DNA of 5,248 nt, from NCBI GenBank assembly GCA_017613815.1, contig JAGADB010000096.1:1-5248 (forward strand), given 5' to 3'. Made by a program: the position numbers and the translations under genes. Source of the DNA: Clostridia bacterium (GTDB taxonomy: Bacteria > Bacillota > Clostridia > Oscillospirales > CAG-382). This document shows, one piece after another, positions 1-5,248 of the stretch (the first letter of the stretch is position 1; each line of letters opens with the position of its first letter). The notes beneath the pieces were generated by a model. It was not told where the DNA came from, searched no databases, and saw nothing but the letters and a program-made list of their open reading frames with translations.

Positions 1-710
1 AAGCCGGCTACAACACCGTTACTGTGTCGGAGCTTGCCGAGTATGTTTACGGTATTGCGCCGCTGCCGGAAAATCCCGTCTGCGTAACCTTTGACGACGG
101 GTACAGAAGCAATTACACGCTTGCTTTTCCGTTTTTGAAGGAGAACGACCTCAAGGCGACGGTTTTCGCAATAGGTTGCTCTTTCGGAAAAAGCACCTAC
201 AAGGACACGGGAATCCCGATTATCCCCCACTTTTCCTATGAGGAAGCAAAGGAAATGGTAAGCTCCGGGCTTGTTGAAATTCAGTCGCACACCTACGACA
301 TGCACCAATCCTACGACGTTTCGGGAGAAGGCGCAAGAGAGCTTGCAATCCCCCACACAAAAGAGCAGATAAACGATTTCAAAACGGTATTCAAAAACGA
401 TTTCAAAACCTACGACGACGAATATTTCAAGCATTTTGAAAAGCACATCACGTCATTTTCTTATCCGCACGGCATATCCTCGGACATAACCGAAAAAATA
501 CTCGCCGAATGCGGCGTAATATCGACGTTTACAACCCTTTCGGGCGGCAAAAACACCTTAAAGCTCAATTCGCCGGAATCGCTTAAAAAAATGTACCGTA
601 TCACAATAACCGAAAGCATGTCGGACACCGATTTTATGCGCGCCATAACCGATATATACGGGATGCCAGAAGCAAAAACAGGAGATGTTAAAAATGAAGA
701 CAAACAGTAA
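1..710 (+). CDS. Polysaccharide deacetylase family protein (NodB-type), 5' end cut by window
   Basis: Probable metal-dependent carbohydrate esterase of the CE4/NodB fold, removing N- or O-acetyl groups from a cell-wall or exported polysaccharide; the substrate cannot be told from sequence. The frame is open from base 3 to the TAA at 708-710. Visible motifs: TFDDGY at 87-104, with the catalytic-base and metal Asp pair; HTYDMH at 288-305, the two metal-binding His in H-x4-H spacing; and FSYPHG near 459-476, a variant of the usual (R)PPYG-like motif. The GTG at 24 is not the true start: no Shine-Dalgarno site precedes it, and the residues upstream (GYNTVTVSELAEY) read as the family sequence before the first Asp motif. 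The real start, and any signal peptide or membrane anchor, lies outside the window. The 3' end overlaps the next gene by 17 bases, which suggests cotranscription. Family is confident, substrate unknown. Confidence 0.88.
   Translation, partial: AGYNTVTVSELAEYVYGIAPLPENPVCVTFDDGYRSNYTLAFPFLKENDLKATVFAIGCSFGKSTYKDTGIPIIPHFSYEEAKEMVSSGLVEIQSHTYDMHQSYDVSGEGARELAIPHTKEQINDFKTVFKNDFKTYDDEYFKHFEKHITSFSYPHGISSDITEKILAECGVISTFTTLSGGKNTLKLNSPESLKKMYRITITESMSDTDFMRAITDIYGMPEAKTGDVKNEDKQ
371..409 (+). repeat. 15-bp in-frame direct repeat inside the deacetylase gene
   Basis: The 15-mer AAACGATTTCAAAAC occurs at 371-385 and again, identical, at 395-409, an offset of 24 bases or eight codons. It encodes NDFKT twice in a Lys/Asp/Phe-rich stretch between the H-x4-H motif and the FSYPHG motif. 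It could be a small slippage or duplication event, or chance in a low-complexity loop. No catalytic motif is affected. Confidence 0.6.
680..684 (+). promoter_or_regulatory. Ribosome binding site that decides the S-component start
   Basis: AGGAG at 680-684 lies directly against the ATG at 685, which is too close to serve it. It stands nine bases before the ATG at 694, a normal spacing. This favours 694 as the start, three codons shorter than the longest reading. The site lies inside the end of the deacetylase gene, so the two genes may be translationally coupled. Confidence 0.7.
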
Positions 711-1287
711 ACTCGTAAAAATGGCGGAGCTCGCCATTCTTACCGCGATAGTAATTATCTTCCAGATGCTGGGAACCTTTATTCACATAGGTCCCACAAG
801 CATCAGTCTTGTTCTCGTGCCGATTGCGGCGGGCGCCATACTTTTAGGTCCCGCAAGCGGAGCTTTTCTCGGATTTGTTTTCGGCGCAATCACACTCTGG
901 GCAGGAATTTCGGGAGTAGAGACTTATACGAGCGTTATCTTTGCGGCGCACCCGGTATACACTTCACTCATCTGCATTTTAAAGGGGACGCTTGCAGGTC
1001 TTGCGGCAGGCCTTGTATATAAAGCGCTGAAAAAGAAGAATTCATACGCTGCCGCGGTTGCCGCCTGCGCGGCGTGTCCCATAGTCAACACGGGGCTTTT
1101 TATTCTCGGCTCGCTTCTTGCGGTCAGCGACATGCTTTCGGAAAAATTCGTTTCGGGAACGTCGGTTATTTATTTTCTCGTAATAGTATGCGCGGGACTC
1201 AACTTTATTGCGGAGCTTGTGCTGAATATGATTCTGTCCCCCGCTATAACCCGCCTTTCGGTTATTCTCAATAAAAACACAAACTGA
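694..1287 (+). CDS. ECF transporter S component, probably pantothenate-specific (PanT-like)
   Basis: Integral membrane substrate-binding subunit of an energy-coupling factor vitamin importer. The 197-residue protein is almost wholly hydrophobic, with about six membrane segments (roughly residues 11-30, 36-52, 54-72, 92-110, 118-145 and 157-185) and short charged ends, which fits S components of about 170-210 residues. The first segment contains AILTA (residues 14-18), matching the AxxxA motif by which S components dock on the EcfT coupling protein. No EcfA ATPase or EcfT gene is in the window, as expected of group II S components that share one energising module encoded elsewhere. Substrate is inferred from context: the pantothenate kinase gene starts 15 bases downstream. 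Another vitamin or a pantetheine-like compound remains possible. The start was chosen by Shine-Dalgarno spacing; the gene overlaps the deacetylase by 17 bases. Confidence 0.85.
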   Translation: MKTNSKLVKMAELAILTAIVIIFQMLGTFIHIGPTSISLVLVPIAAGAILLGPASGAFLGFVFGAITLWAGISGVETYTSVIFAAHPVYTSLICILKGTLAGLAAGLVYKALKKKNSYAAAVAACAACPIVNTGLFILGSLLAVSDMLSEKFVSGTSVIYFLVIVCAGLNFIAELVLNMILSPAITRLSVILNKNTN

Positions 1288-1302
1288 TTTTCGGAGGGAA
1301 AT

Positions 1303-2145
1303 ATGGGTAAAATCATAGGTATTGACGTCGGCGGCAGCACGACTAAAATCGTCGGCTTCGACGCAAAGGAAAAAGACAAACTTATATCCCCGATATTCGT
1401 AAAGGCAAGCGACCAGCTCGCCTCGGTTTTCGGCGCCTTCGGAAAATTCACGTCGGAAAACGGCATTGACATTTCCGACATCGAAAAGGTTATGATAACG
1501 GGCGTCGGCTCGTCTTTCGTCGGCAAAACAATATACGACATCCCGGCGTCGCATCTGTCGGAATTCAAATGCGTAGGCCGCGGCGGACTTTTCATTTCGG
1601 GATACGAAAAGGCGATTGTCGTAAGCATGGGCACGGGTACCGCGATAATTTCCGCGGACAAAACCGGTAAAAATCCCGTTTACGAGTATATGGGCGGTAC
1701 GGGCGTCGGCGGAGGCACCATTATGGGACTTTCGAAGCAGATGCTCGGAGTTTCCGATTTTGAAACCCTCGTAAAGCTTGCGGAAAAAGGAGACATTGAG
1801 AAAATCGACCTCAGAATAGGCGACATCACGAAAAAGGACATCGGCGGACTTCCCTCCCACATGACCGCGTCAAACTTCGGAAAACTGAGCGATATCGCTT
1901 CAAAGAACGACATTGCTCTCGGCATAATCAATATGGTATTCGAGTCGGTCGGCATGCTTGCCGTCTTTGCGGCGCGAAGCAGGAACACCAAAGACGTGGT
2001 TCTCACCGGCAGTCTTTCCAAAATACCGCAGGCAAAATACGTTTTTGAAATTCTCTCGACAATGTTCGATATGAATTTCGTCATCCCCGAAAACGCCGAA
2101 TTCGGCACGGTAATCGGTGCGGCGCTCGCGGCGTTTGAAAAATAA
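1303..2145 (+). CDS. coaW: Type II pantothenate kinase
   Basis: Cytoplasmic ATP-dependent kinase making 4'-phosphopantothenate, the first and trapping step of coenzyme A synthesis. The 280 residues carry the ASKHA-fold signatures in order: phosphate-1 loop GIDVGGSTTK (6-15); SEFKC (86-90), whose Glu87 lines up from memory with the catalytic Glu of Staphylococcus aureus CoaW (VEFDA); SMGTGTA (108-114); GGTGVGGGT (131-139); MTASNFGKL (187-195); and the adenosine-side VVLTGS (232-237). Length is close to S. aureus CoaW (about 267). Family knowledge: type II bacterial enzymes resist CoA feedback, and the S. aureus enzyme also accepts pantetheine. A strong GGAGGG at 1293-1298 sits four bases before the ATG. 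The gene ends the transcript, nine bases before a terminator hairpin. Other ASKHA proteins such as BadF-type ATPases are less likely given the SEF and TASNFG motifs. Confidence 0.92.
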   Translation: MGKIIGIDVGGSTTKIVGFDAKEKDKLISPIFVKASDQLASVFGAFGKFTSENGIDISDIEKVMITGVGSSFVGKTIYDIPASHLSEFKCVGRGGLFISGYEKAIVVSMGTGTAIISADKTGKNPVYEYMGGTGVGGGTIMGLSKQMLGVSDFETLVKLAEKGDIEKIDLRIGDITKKDIGGLPSHMTASNFGKLSDIASKNDIALGIINMVFESVGMLAVFAARSRNTKDVVLTGSLSKIPQAKYVFEILSTMFDMNFVIPENAEFGTVIGAALAAFEK

Positions 2146-2153
2146 AACAAAAC

Positions 2154-2180
2154 AAAAAAGCAGCTTTCGCTGCTTTTTTT
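2154..2180. terminator. Bidirectional rho-independent terminator between coaW and uppP
   Basis: A perfect stem pairs GCAGC (2160-2164) with GCTGC (2169-2173), extended by six A-T pairs (2154-2159 with 2174-2179), around a TTTC loop (GAAA on the minus strand). Plus-strand transcripts end in a run of seven T plus a further T-rich stretch. Minus-strand transcripts leave the stem into TTTTTTGTTTTGTTTT. It lies in the 48-bp gap between the two convergent stop codons and can serve both units. Confidence 0.93.
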
Positions 2181-2193
2181 ATTGTTTTTTTGT

Positions 2194-3018
2194 TTACGCA
2201 AACACGTAAAGTCTCAGCGTAAAGAAGAGTATCATCAAAATGCCGAGCGCTATTCTGTACCAGCCGAAAGCCGTGCAATCGTGCTTTTTGATATATCCCA
2301 TAAGGGCTTTTACGACAAACAGCGATACCAGGTACGCAACAGCCATGCCGATAAGGAGAATTACGGCGTTTTCCGTCGTAAGCGGCGTGTCGTTTTTCAA
2401 AAGCTTTAAAATGCTTACTCCGACCATAACGGGCACGGCGAGGAAGAACGAAAATTCGGCGGCGATTTCTCTTGAACAGCCGATAATTATCGCGCCCAAA
2501 ATGGTAGCTCCCGAGCGCGACGTGCCGGGAATGACCGAAAGCATCTGGAACGCGCCCACGAGGAGCGCCGTTTTATAAGTAAAGTTATCAAATGACGTAA
2601 TCGTCGGCTTTTTCTTTAATTTTTCAACGACTATGAACGCAATACCGTAAACTATGAGCATTGCAGACACGACTTTCCAGTTTTCCAGACTTTCCATATA
2701 GTCTTCGAGCAGAAGTCCCACTACCGCCGCGGGCACGCAGGCGATGAAAATCTTGAGCCAGATCTGCCAGGTCTGCACCCTTTCCGCTTTTGTCTTTTTT
2801 ATCGAAAAGGGATTGAGCTTTTTGAAATACAGCGTTACGATGGCAAGTATCGCGCCGAGCTGTATTACGTATATGTACAGGTCCGAATCCGTAAAGCCGG
2901 TGTTGTTCATGAGCTCGTTTACGAAAATCATATGCCCCGTCGAGCTTATTGGCAGCCATTCCGTTATGCCCTCTACAATTCCGAGAAGCACGGATTTCAG
3001 AATTTCAAAAATATTCAT
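2194..3018 (-). CDS. uppP: Undecaprenyl-diphosphate phosphatase (UppP/BacA family)
   Basis: Membrane enzyme that removes a phosphate from undecaprenyl diphosphate, regenerating the lipid carrier for peptidoglycan and other wall polymers; family members can confer bacitracin tolerance. The 274 residues match the usual 265-280. The two signature regions are present: EGITEWLPISSTGH (16-29), with Glu16, Glu20, Ser26 and His29 in catalytic positions, and PGTSRSGAT (164-172), with the essential Arg168. Between and after them are several strongly hydrophobic segments (for example 88-104, 116-132, 171-182, 188-203, 218-238 and 254-272), fitting the multi-pass fold. GGAGGG, on the minus strand at 3026-3031, lies seven bases before the ATG. 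It is the second gene after tlyA, 23 bases apart, and ends at the shared bidirectional terminator. No key residue is missing. Confidence 0.96.
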   Translation of the reverse strand: MNIFEILKSVLLGIVEGITEWLPISSTGHMIFVNELMNNTGFTDSDLYIYVIQLGAILAIVTLYFKKLNPFSIKKTKAERVQTWQIWLKIFIACVPAAVVGLLLEDYMESLENWKVVSAMLIVYGIAFIVVEKLKKKPTITSFDNFTYKTALLVGAFQMLSVIPGTSRSGATILGAIIIGCSREIAAEFSFFLAVPVMVGVSILKLLKNDTPLTTENAVILLIGMAVAYLVSLFVVKALMGYIKKHDCTAFGWYRIALGILMILFFTLRLYVFA

Positions 3019-3041
3019 TGTTTTTCCCTCCGGTTATTCTT

Positions 3042-3776
3042 TCATATATTTTTAAGATACATCAGGTATTCGGTGTTTCCGCTTCCGCCTTTTATGGGTG
3101 ATTTTTCAAGCCCTATAAATTCAAATCCCATATCGAGCGCGTATTTTTTTATGTCCTCGATTACGTTTAATATCACTTTTTCGTCTTTAACTATGCCGTT
3201 TTTGCCTATATTTTCCCTGCCCGCCTCAAACTGCGGCTTTATAAGGGTTACAATATCGGCGTTTTTTTCCGCAATCCGTTTTATTGCGGGATATATGAGC
3301 TTCTGCGATATGAAAGAGACGTCCATGACGACGATTTCCGCCGCTTTTCCGCCTATATCGGAAATATCGAGGTTTCTTGCGTTGAAGTTTTCCATTGAAA
3401 AAACTCTTTCGTCTCTTTTAAGTTTTTGTGCAAGCTGTCCCGTGCCGGAATCGACGGCGTAGACCTTTTTTGCTCCGTTTCTCAGCAGAACTTCGGTAAA
3501 TCCGCCGGTCGACGCGCCGATATCGACGCAGATTTTTCCGTCTGCGCAAATTCCGAACTTTTCGAGCGCAAAAGCGAGTTTTATTCCTCCTCTGCCGACG
3601 AATCCGTCGGAAAAACTCTTTTCGACGGAAATCTTACACGCGTTTTCGTCGACTTCATACGACGCTTTGGTGCAGACTTTTCCGTCGACGCTCACTTTTC
3701 CTTCGTCTATCAGCTCTTTTGCCTTTGTCCTGCTCTGTGAATATCCGTTTTTATACAGATATGCGTCAATCCTCAT
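3042..3776 (-). CDS. tlyA: TlyA family rRNA (cytidine-2'-O)-methyltransferase
   Basis: Cytoplasmic SAM-dependent enzyme; studied members 2'-O-methylate cytidines of 16S and/or 23S rRNA and influence capreomycin sensitivity. The older name 'hemolysin A' persists in databases. The 244 residues have two parts: an N-terminal S4 RNA-binding domain (about 1-52, opening MRIDAYLYKNGYSQSR) and an FtsJ-like Rossmann methyltransferase domain (about 60-244). Motifs: GRGGIKL (61-67), SAM loop DIGASTGGFT (85-94), YAVDSGTGQL (106-115), MDVSFIS (151-157), LIKPQFEAG (178-186) and SPIKGGSGNTEY (226-237). Lys66, Asp152, Lys180 and Glu236 form the expected K-D-K-E tetrad. The sequence cannot tell whether it modifies one or both subunits. 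A GGGGAAG Shine-Dalgarno site lies about eight bases before the ATG. It is first in its unit, under a consensus promoter. In many Clostridia this gene sits with dxs, nadK, argR and recN; none of these is here. Confidence 0.95.
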   Translation of the reverse strand: MRIDAYLYKNGYSQSRTKAKELIDEGKVSVDGKVCTKASYEVDENACKISVEKSFSDGFVGRGGIKLAFALEKFGICADGKICVDIGASTGGFTEVLLRNGAKKVYAVDSGTGQLAQKLKRDERVFSMENFNARNLDISDIGGKAAEIVVMDVSFISQKLIYPAIKRIAEKNADIVTLIKPQFEAGRENIGKNGIVKDEKVILNVIEDIKKYALDMGFEFIGLEKSPIKGGSGNTEYLMYLKNI

Positions 3777-3806
3777 ATTTTCTTCCCCAAAAGTTTTTCC
3801 TTGATT

Positions 3807-3835
3807 ATTATACTTAATTATTCATACCCTGTCAA
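3807..3835 (-). promoter_or_regulatory. Full-consensus SigA-type promoter for tlyA-uppP
   Basis: On the minus strand TTGACA (3835-3830) and TATAAT (3812-3807) both match the housekeeping consensus at all twelve positions, separated by exactly 17 bases (3829-3813). The expected start of transcription is near 3800, giving a leader of about 24 bases that holds only the tlyA ribosome binding site. There is no room for an attenuator or riboswitch, so strong, largely unregulated expression is the simplest reading. Confidence 0.9.
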
Positions 3836-3895
3836 CATAATTATATTAAATCGCTTTTATAAAATTCGTCAAAATATCATAAGTGTTAATCTAAA

Positions 3896-3920
3896 AATAA
3901 TTTTCTTTGGAAAAATTATT
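3896..3920. repeat. AT-rich inverted repeat in the tlyA/upp divergent region
   Basis: AATAATTTTC (3896-3905) and GAAAAATTATT (3910-3920) are inverted copies apart from one extra A-T base, around a four-base spacer TTTG. It lies between the two divergent promoters, about 19 bases upstream of the upp -35. It could be an operator or an upstream AT element, but AT-rich palindromes arise easily by chance in DNA like this. Confidence 0.35.
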
Positions 3921-3938
3921 AAATATTGTTTTTAGGTA

Positions 3939-3967
3939 TTGCAAAAACGGTCGAAATTTATTAAAAT
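3939..3967 (+). promoter_or_regulatory. Probable promoter for upp
   Basis: TTGCAA (3939-3944, four of six consensus bases) and TAAAAT (3962-3967, five of six) are separated by 17 bases, in AT-rich DNA with A/T tracts upstream. The expected start is near 3974, giving a leader of about 37 bases with the Shine-Dalgarno site AAGGAAG (3995-4001) nine bases before the ATG. I see no PyrR-type attenuator hairpin in that leader. Confidence 0.55.
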
Positions 3968-4010
3968 ATTAGGAGAGAAAACAAAATACATAAAAAGGAA
4001 GTAGCGAAGT

Positions 4011-4646
4011 ATGGAACATCCACAGGTTACAGTTTACGATCATCCTCTGATTACTCACAAAATCTCCCTTTTAAGAGACGAAAACACCGGAAGCAAGCAG
4101 TTCCGCGAGCTTATAGAAGAAATCGCAATGCTTATGGGCTACGAAACTCTCCGTGATTTGCCGATGGAGGAATACGAGATTAAAACCCCTATTACCACCA
4201 CGACGGTAAAGAGAATAGCCGGAAAAAAACTCGCCCTCGTTCCCATTTTAAGAGCGGGTCTCGGAATGGTCAGCGGAGTTCTTTCGCTCGTTCCTTCCGC
4301 AAAAGTCGGTCATATCGGTCTTTACAGAGACGAAAAAACACTTGAACCCCACGAATACTACTGCAAACTTCCCGAAGATATTTCAAGCAGACTCGTTATA
4401 ATCCTCGACCCGATGCTCGCAACGGGCGGCTCGGGCTCCGCCGCAATCGATTTCATCAAAAAGCGCGGCTGCAAAAATATAAAGTTCATGTCCATCATCG
4501 CAGCTCCCGAAGGAATAAAGAGAATTTCCGCAAAGCATCCCGACGTTCAGTTCTACTGCGGATGCGTTGACGAAAGACTCAACGACAACGGCTACATCGT
4601 TCCCGGTCTCGGAGACGCCGGAGACAGAATTTTCGGAACAAAATAA
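4011..4646 (+). CDS. upp: Uracil phosphoribosyltransferase
   Basis: Cytoplasmic salvage enzyme: uracil plus PRPP gives UMP and diphosphate. The 211 residues match the family's usual 207-212. Motifs in order: N-terminal DHPLITHK (10-17), VPILRAGLGM (77-86), YRDEKTLEPHEYY (105-117), the PRPP-binding loop DPMLATGGS (133-141), and the uracil-recognising C-terminal GYIVPGLGDAGDR (194-206) followed by FGT. All key residues are intact. The ATG is supported by AAGGAAG nine bases upstream and by the normal family N-terminus. The gene appears monocistronic, with its own promoter, a strong terminator from 4653, and an independent promoter for the next gene. No uracil permease or pyr gene is adjacent. 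Confidence 0.97.
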   Translation: MEHPQVTVYDHPLITHKISLLRDENTGSKQFRELIEEIAMLMGYETLRDLPMEEYEIKTPITTTTVKRIAGKKLALVPILRAGLGMVSGVLSLVPSAKVGHIGLYRDEKTLEPHEYYCKLPEDISSRLVIILDPMLATGGSGSAAIDFIKKRGCKNIKFMSIIAAPEGIKRISAKHPDVQFYCGCVDERLNDNGYIVPGLGDAGDRIFGTK

Positions 4647-4652
4647 AATCGC

Positions 4653-4684
4653 AAAAAGCGGACGAAAAATCGTCCGCTTTTTTT
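4653..4684 (+). terminator. Rho-independent terminator of upp
   Basis: GCGGACGA (4658-4665) pairs with TCGTCCGC (4670-4677) around an AAAA loop, extended by five A-T pairs (4653-4657 with 4678-4682), and is followed by a seven-T tract (4678-4684) and more T-rich sequence. The stem starts six bases after the upp stop codon. On the other strand the tract after the stem is only five T, so it is best read as one-way. Confidence 0.94.
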
Positions 4685-4704
4685 CATTTTTTCAATTCTT
4701 ATTC

Positions 4705-4733
4705 TTGAATTATACACTTATTTTTGGTATAAT
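4705..4733 (+). promoter_or_regulatory. Extended -10 promoter for the HD-domain gene
   Basis: A perfect TATAAT (4728-4733) is preceded by TGG (4725-4727), the extended -10 TGn element. TTGAAT (4705-4710, four of six) stands 17 bases upstream as the -35. The expected start is near 4740, giving a leader of about 26 bases before the ATG at 4766. Confidence 0.85.
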
Positions 4734-4765
4734 ATTTACAGAAAAAACAGTTGTGAGGTCTTATC

Positions 4766-5248
4766 ATGAACAAAGAAGAATTGAAAAGCATTGAAATCGA
4801 GTCCCCGAAGGACAGATTTATAAAGGCATACAACGCCGCAATCACCCGCCAGGGCTCAAAGGAGCTTCTTGACTGGATGCTGACGACGGATTTCTTTACG
4901 GCTCCCGCAAGCTCAAAGTTCCACAGCGCCTACGAAGGCGGTCTGTGCGACCACAGTCTGAACGTGTATAACGTCCTGATCGAAAGGTACAACGACAAAA
5001 AGCCCGACGAAACGTATGCGATTGTCGCGCTGCTTCACGATCTCTGTAAGGCGGAATTTTACAAGGCGACCATGAGAAACGTCAAAAACGAGACGACGGG
5101 CGCGTGGGAAAAAGTCCCCTACTACACCATAGAAGATAAATTTCCGTTCGGACACGGCGAAAAATCGGTGTTCCTCATTGAACGCTTTATGCGCCTGAAG
5201 GTCGAGGAAGCGATTGCTATAAGATGGCATATGGGCGGCTTCGACGAC
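4766..5248 (+). CDS. HD-domain phosphohydrolase-like protein, 3' end cut by window
   Basis: The frame is open from the ATG at 4766 to the window edge (161 codons seen, no stop). GTGAGGT at 4753-4759 is the ribosome binding site, six bases upstream. The visible part carries the HD-superfamily metal ligands in order: His63 in CDHSLNVYN, His91-Asp92 in ALLHDLCK, His130 in FGHGEKS and His155 in RWHMGGFD. Such proteins are usually divalent-metal phosphohydrolases acting on nucleotides or similar phosphoesters, probably cytoplasmic since no signal peptide or membrane segment is seen. The 50 or so residues before the HD core carry no motif I recognise. I recall close relatives annotated only as 'HD domain protein' or 'hydrolase' in Clostridia and some phages, with no assigned substrate. 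Its neighbour upp hints weakly at nucleotide metabolism, but each has its own promoter, so the link is not strong. Confidence 0.85.
   Translation, partial: MNKEELKSIEIESPKDRFIKAYNAAITRQGSKELLDWMLTTDFFTAPASSKFHSAYEGGLCDHSLNVYNVLIERYNDKKPDETYAIVALLHDLCKAEFYKATMRNVKNETTGAWEKVPYYTIEDKFPFGHGEKSVFLIERFMRLKVEEAIAIRWHMGGFDD

Noticed and set aside
24..26. GTG as the start of the deacetylase
   Set aside because: No Shine-Dalgarno sequence precedes it, and the frame stays open upstream with residues typical of the family. It is an internal valine codon of a gene cut by the window edge.
685..687. ATG at 685 as the S-component start
   Set aside because: The AGGAG site abuts it with no spacing; the ATG at 694 has the normal nine-base spacing.
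1042..1860. 272-codon open frame on the minus strand across the S-component and coaW genes
   Set aside because: It lies antisense to two genes with clear family motifs, is rich in Arg, Tyr, His and Asn with no recognisable domain, and has no ribosome binding site or promoter of its own. It is a shadow of the plus-strand codon use.
1680..2201. 173-codon minus-strand frame antisense to the end of coaW
   Set aside because: It runs through the bidirectional terminator, opens with a Lys/Asn-rich stretch encoded by the terminator's A-tracts, and lies antisense to conserved kinase motifs.
2932..3462. 176-codon plus-strand frame antisense to uppP and tlyA
   Set aside because: It is rich in Phe, Ser and Ile, as expected from reading Lys/Glu-rich genes backwards, spans the gap between two well-supported minus-strand genes, and has no ribosome binding site.
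3971..3977. AGGAGAG as a ribosome binding site for a small ORF ahead of upp
   Set aside because: There is no ATG, GTG or TTG at a workable distance downstream of it before the upp site; it is probably just purine-rich leader.
3968..4010. Riboswitch or PyrR-type attenuator in the upp leader
   Set aside because: From the predicted transcript start the leader is only about 37 bases, A-rich, with no stem-loop and no terminator/antiterminator pair.
4913..5230. 105-codon minus-strand frame within the HD gene
   Set aside because: The plus strand here encodes the complete HD motif series with a promoter and ribosome binding site; the minus-strand frame shows no motif.
1..5248. CRISPR array, insertion sequence, tRNA or prophage signature
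   Set aside because: Reading both strands I found no regularly spaced repeats, transposase or integrase frames, terminal inverted repeats, or tRNA cloverleaf. The genes are all housekeeping in type.

Overview
The window looks like chromosomal DNA from a Gram-positive anaerobe of the Clostridia (Bacillota), perhaps a gut-type Oscillospirales or Christensenellales relative. This rests on strong GGAGG-type Shine-Dalgarno sites, consensus SigA-type promoters in very AT-rich intergenic DNA, an ECF transporter S component without its own energising genes, a type II pantothenate kinase, and the clostridial flavour of the deacetylase and HD proteins. No marker in the window fixes the genus.

Layout. 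Left arm, plus strand (1-2145): a polysaccharide deacetylase cut by the window edge, an ECF S component and a type II pantothenate kinase. The genes overlap or lie within 15 bases of each other, so they probably form one transcript. The last two plausibly make a pantothenate uptake-and-trapping pair feeding coenzyme A synthesis. A perfect 11-bp hairpin (2154-2180), flanked by T-rich tracts on both strands, ends this unit and also the convergent one. Middle, minus strand (3776-2194): tlyA (rRNA 2'-O-methyltransferase family) followed after 23 bases by uppP (undecaprenyl-diphosphate phosphatase), probably one transcript from a full-consensus promoter (TTGACA-17-TATAAT) at 3807-3835. A 234-bp AT-rich divergent region (3777-4010) then carries promoters facing both ways. 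Right arm, plus strand: upp (uracil phosphoribosyltransferase, uracil salvage) with its own terminator (4653-4684), then an extended -10 promoter driving an HD-domain phosphohydrolase that runs off the window.

Overall this is a housekeeping region: cofactor uptake, cell-wall lipid carrier recycling, rRNA modification and pyrimidine salvage. I see no mobile element, CRISPR array, tRNA, rRNA, riboswitch or phage signature, and no convincing new system. The points most worth a second look are the S component/pantothenate kinase pairing, the tlyA-uppP unit with its consensus promoter, and the uncharacterised HD protein.
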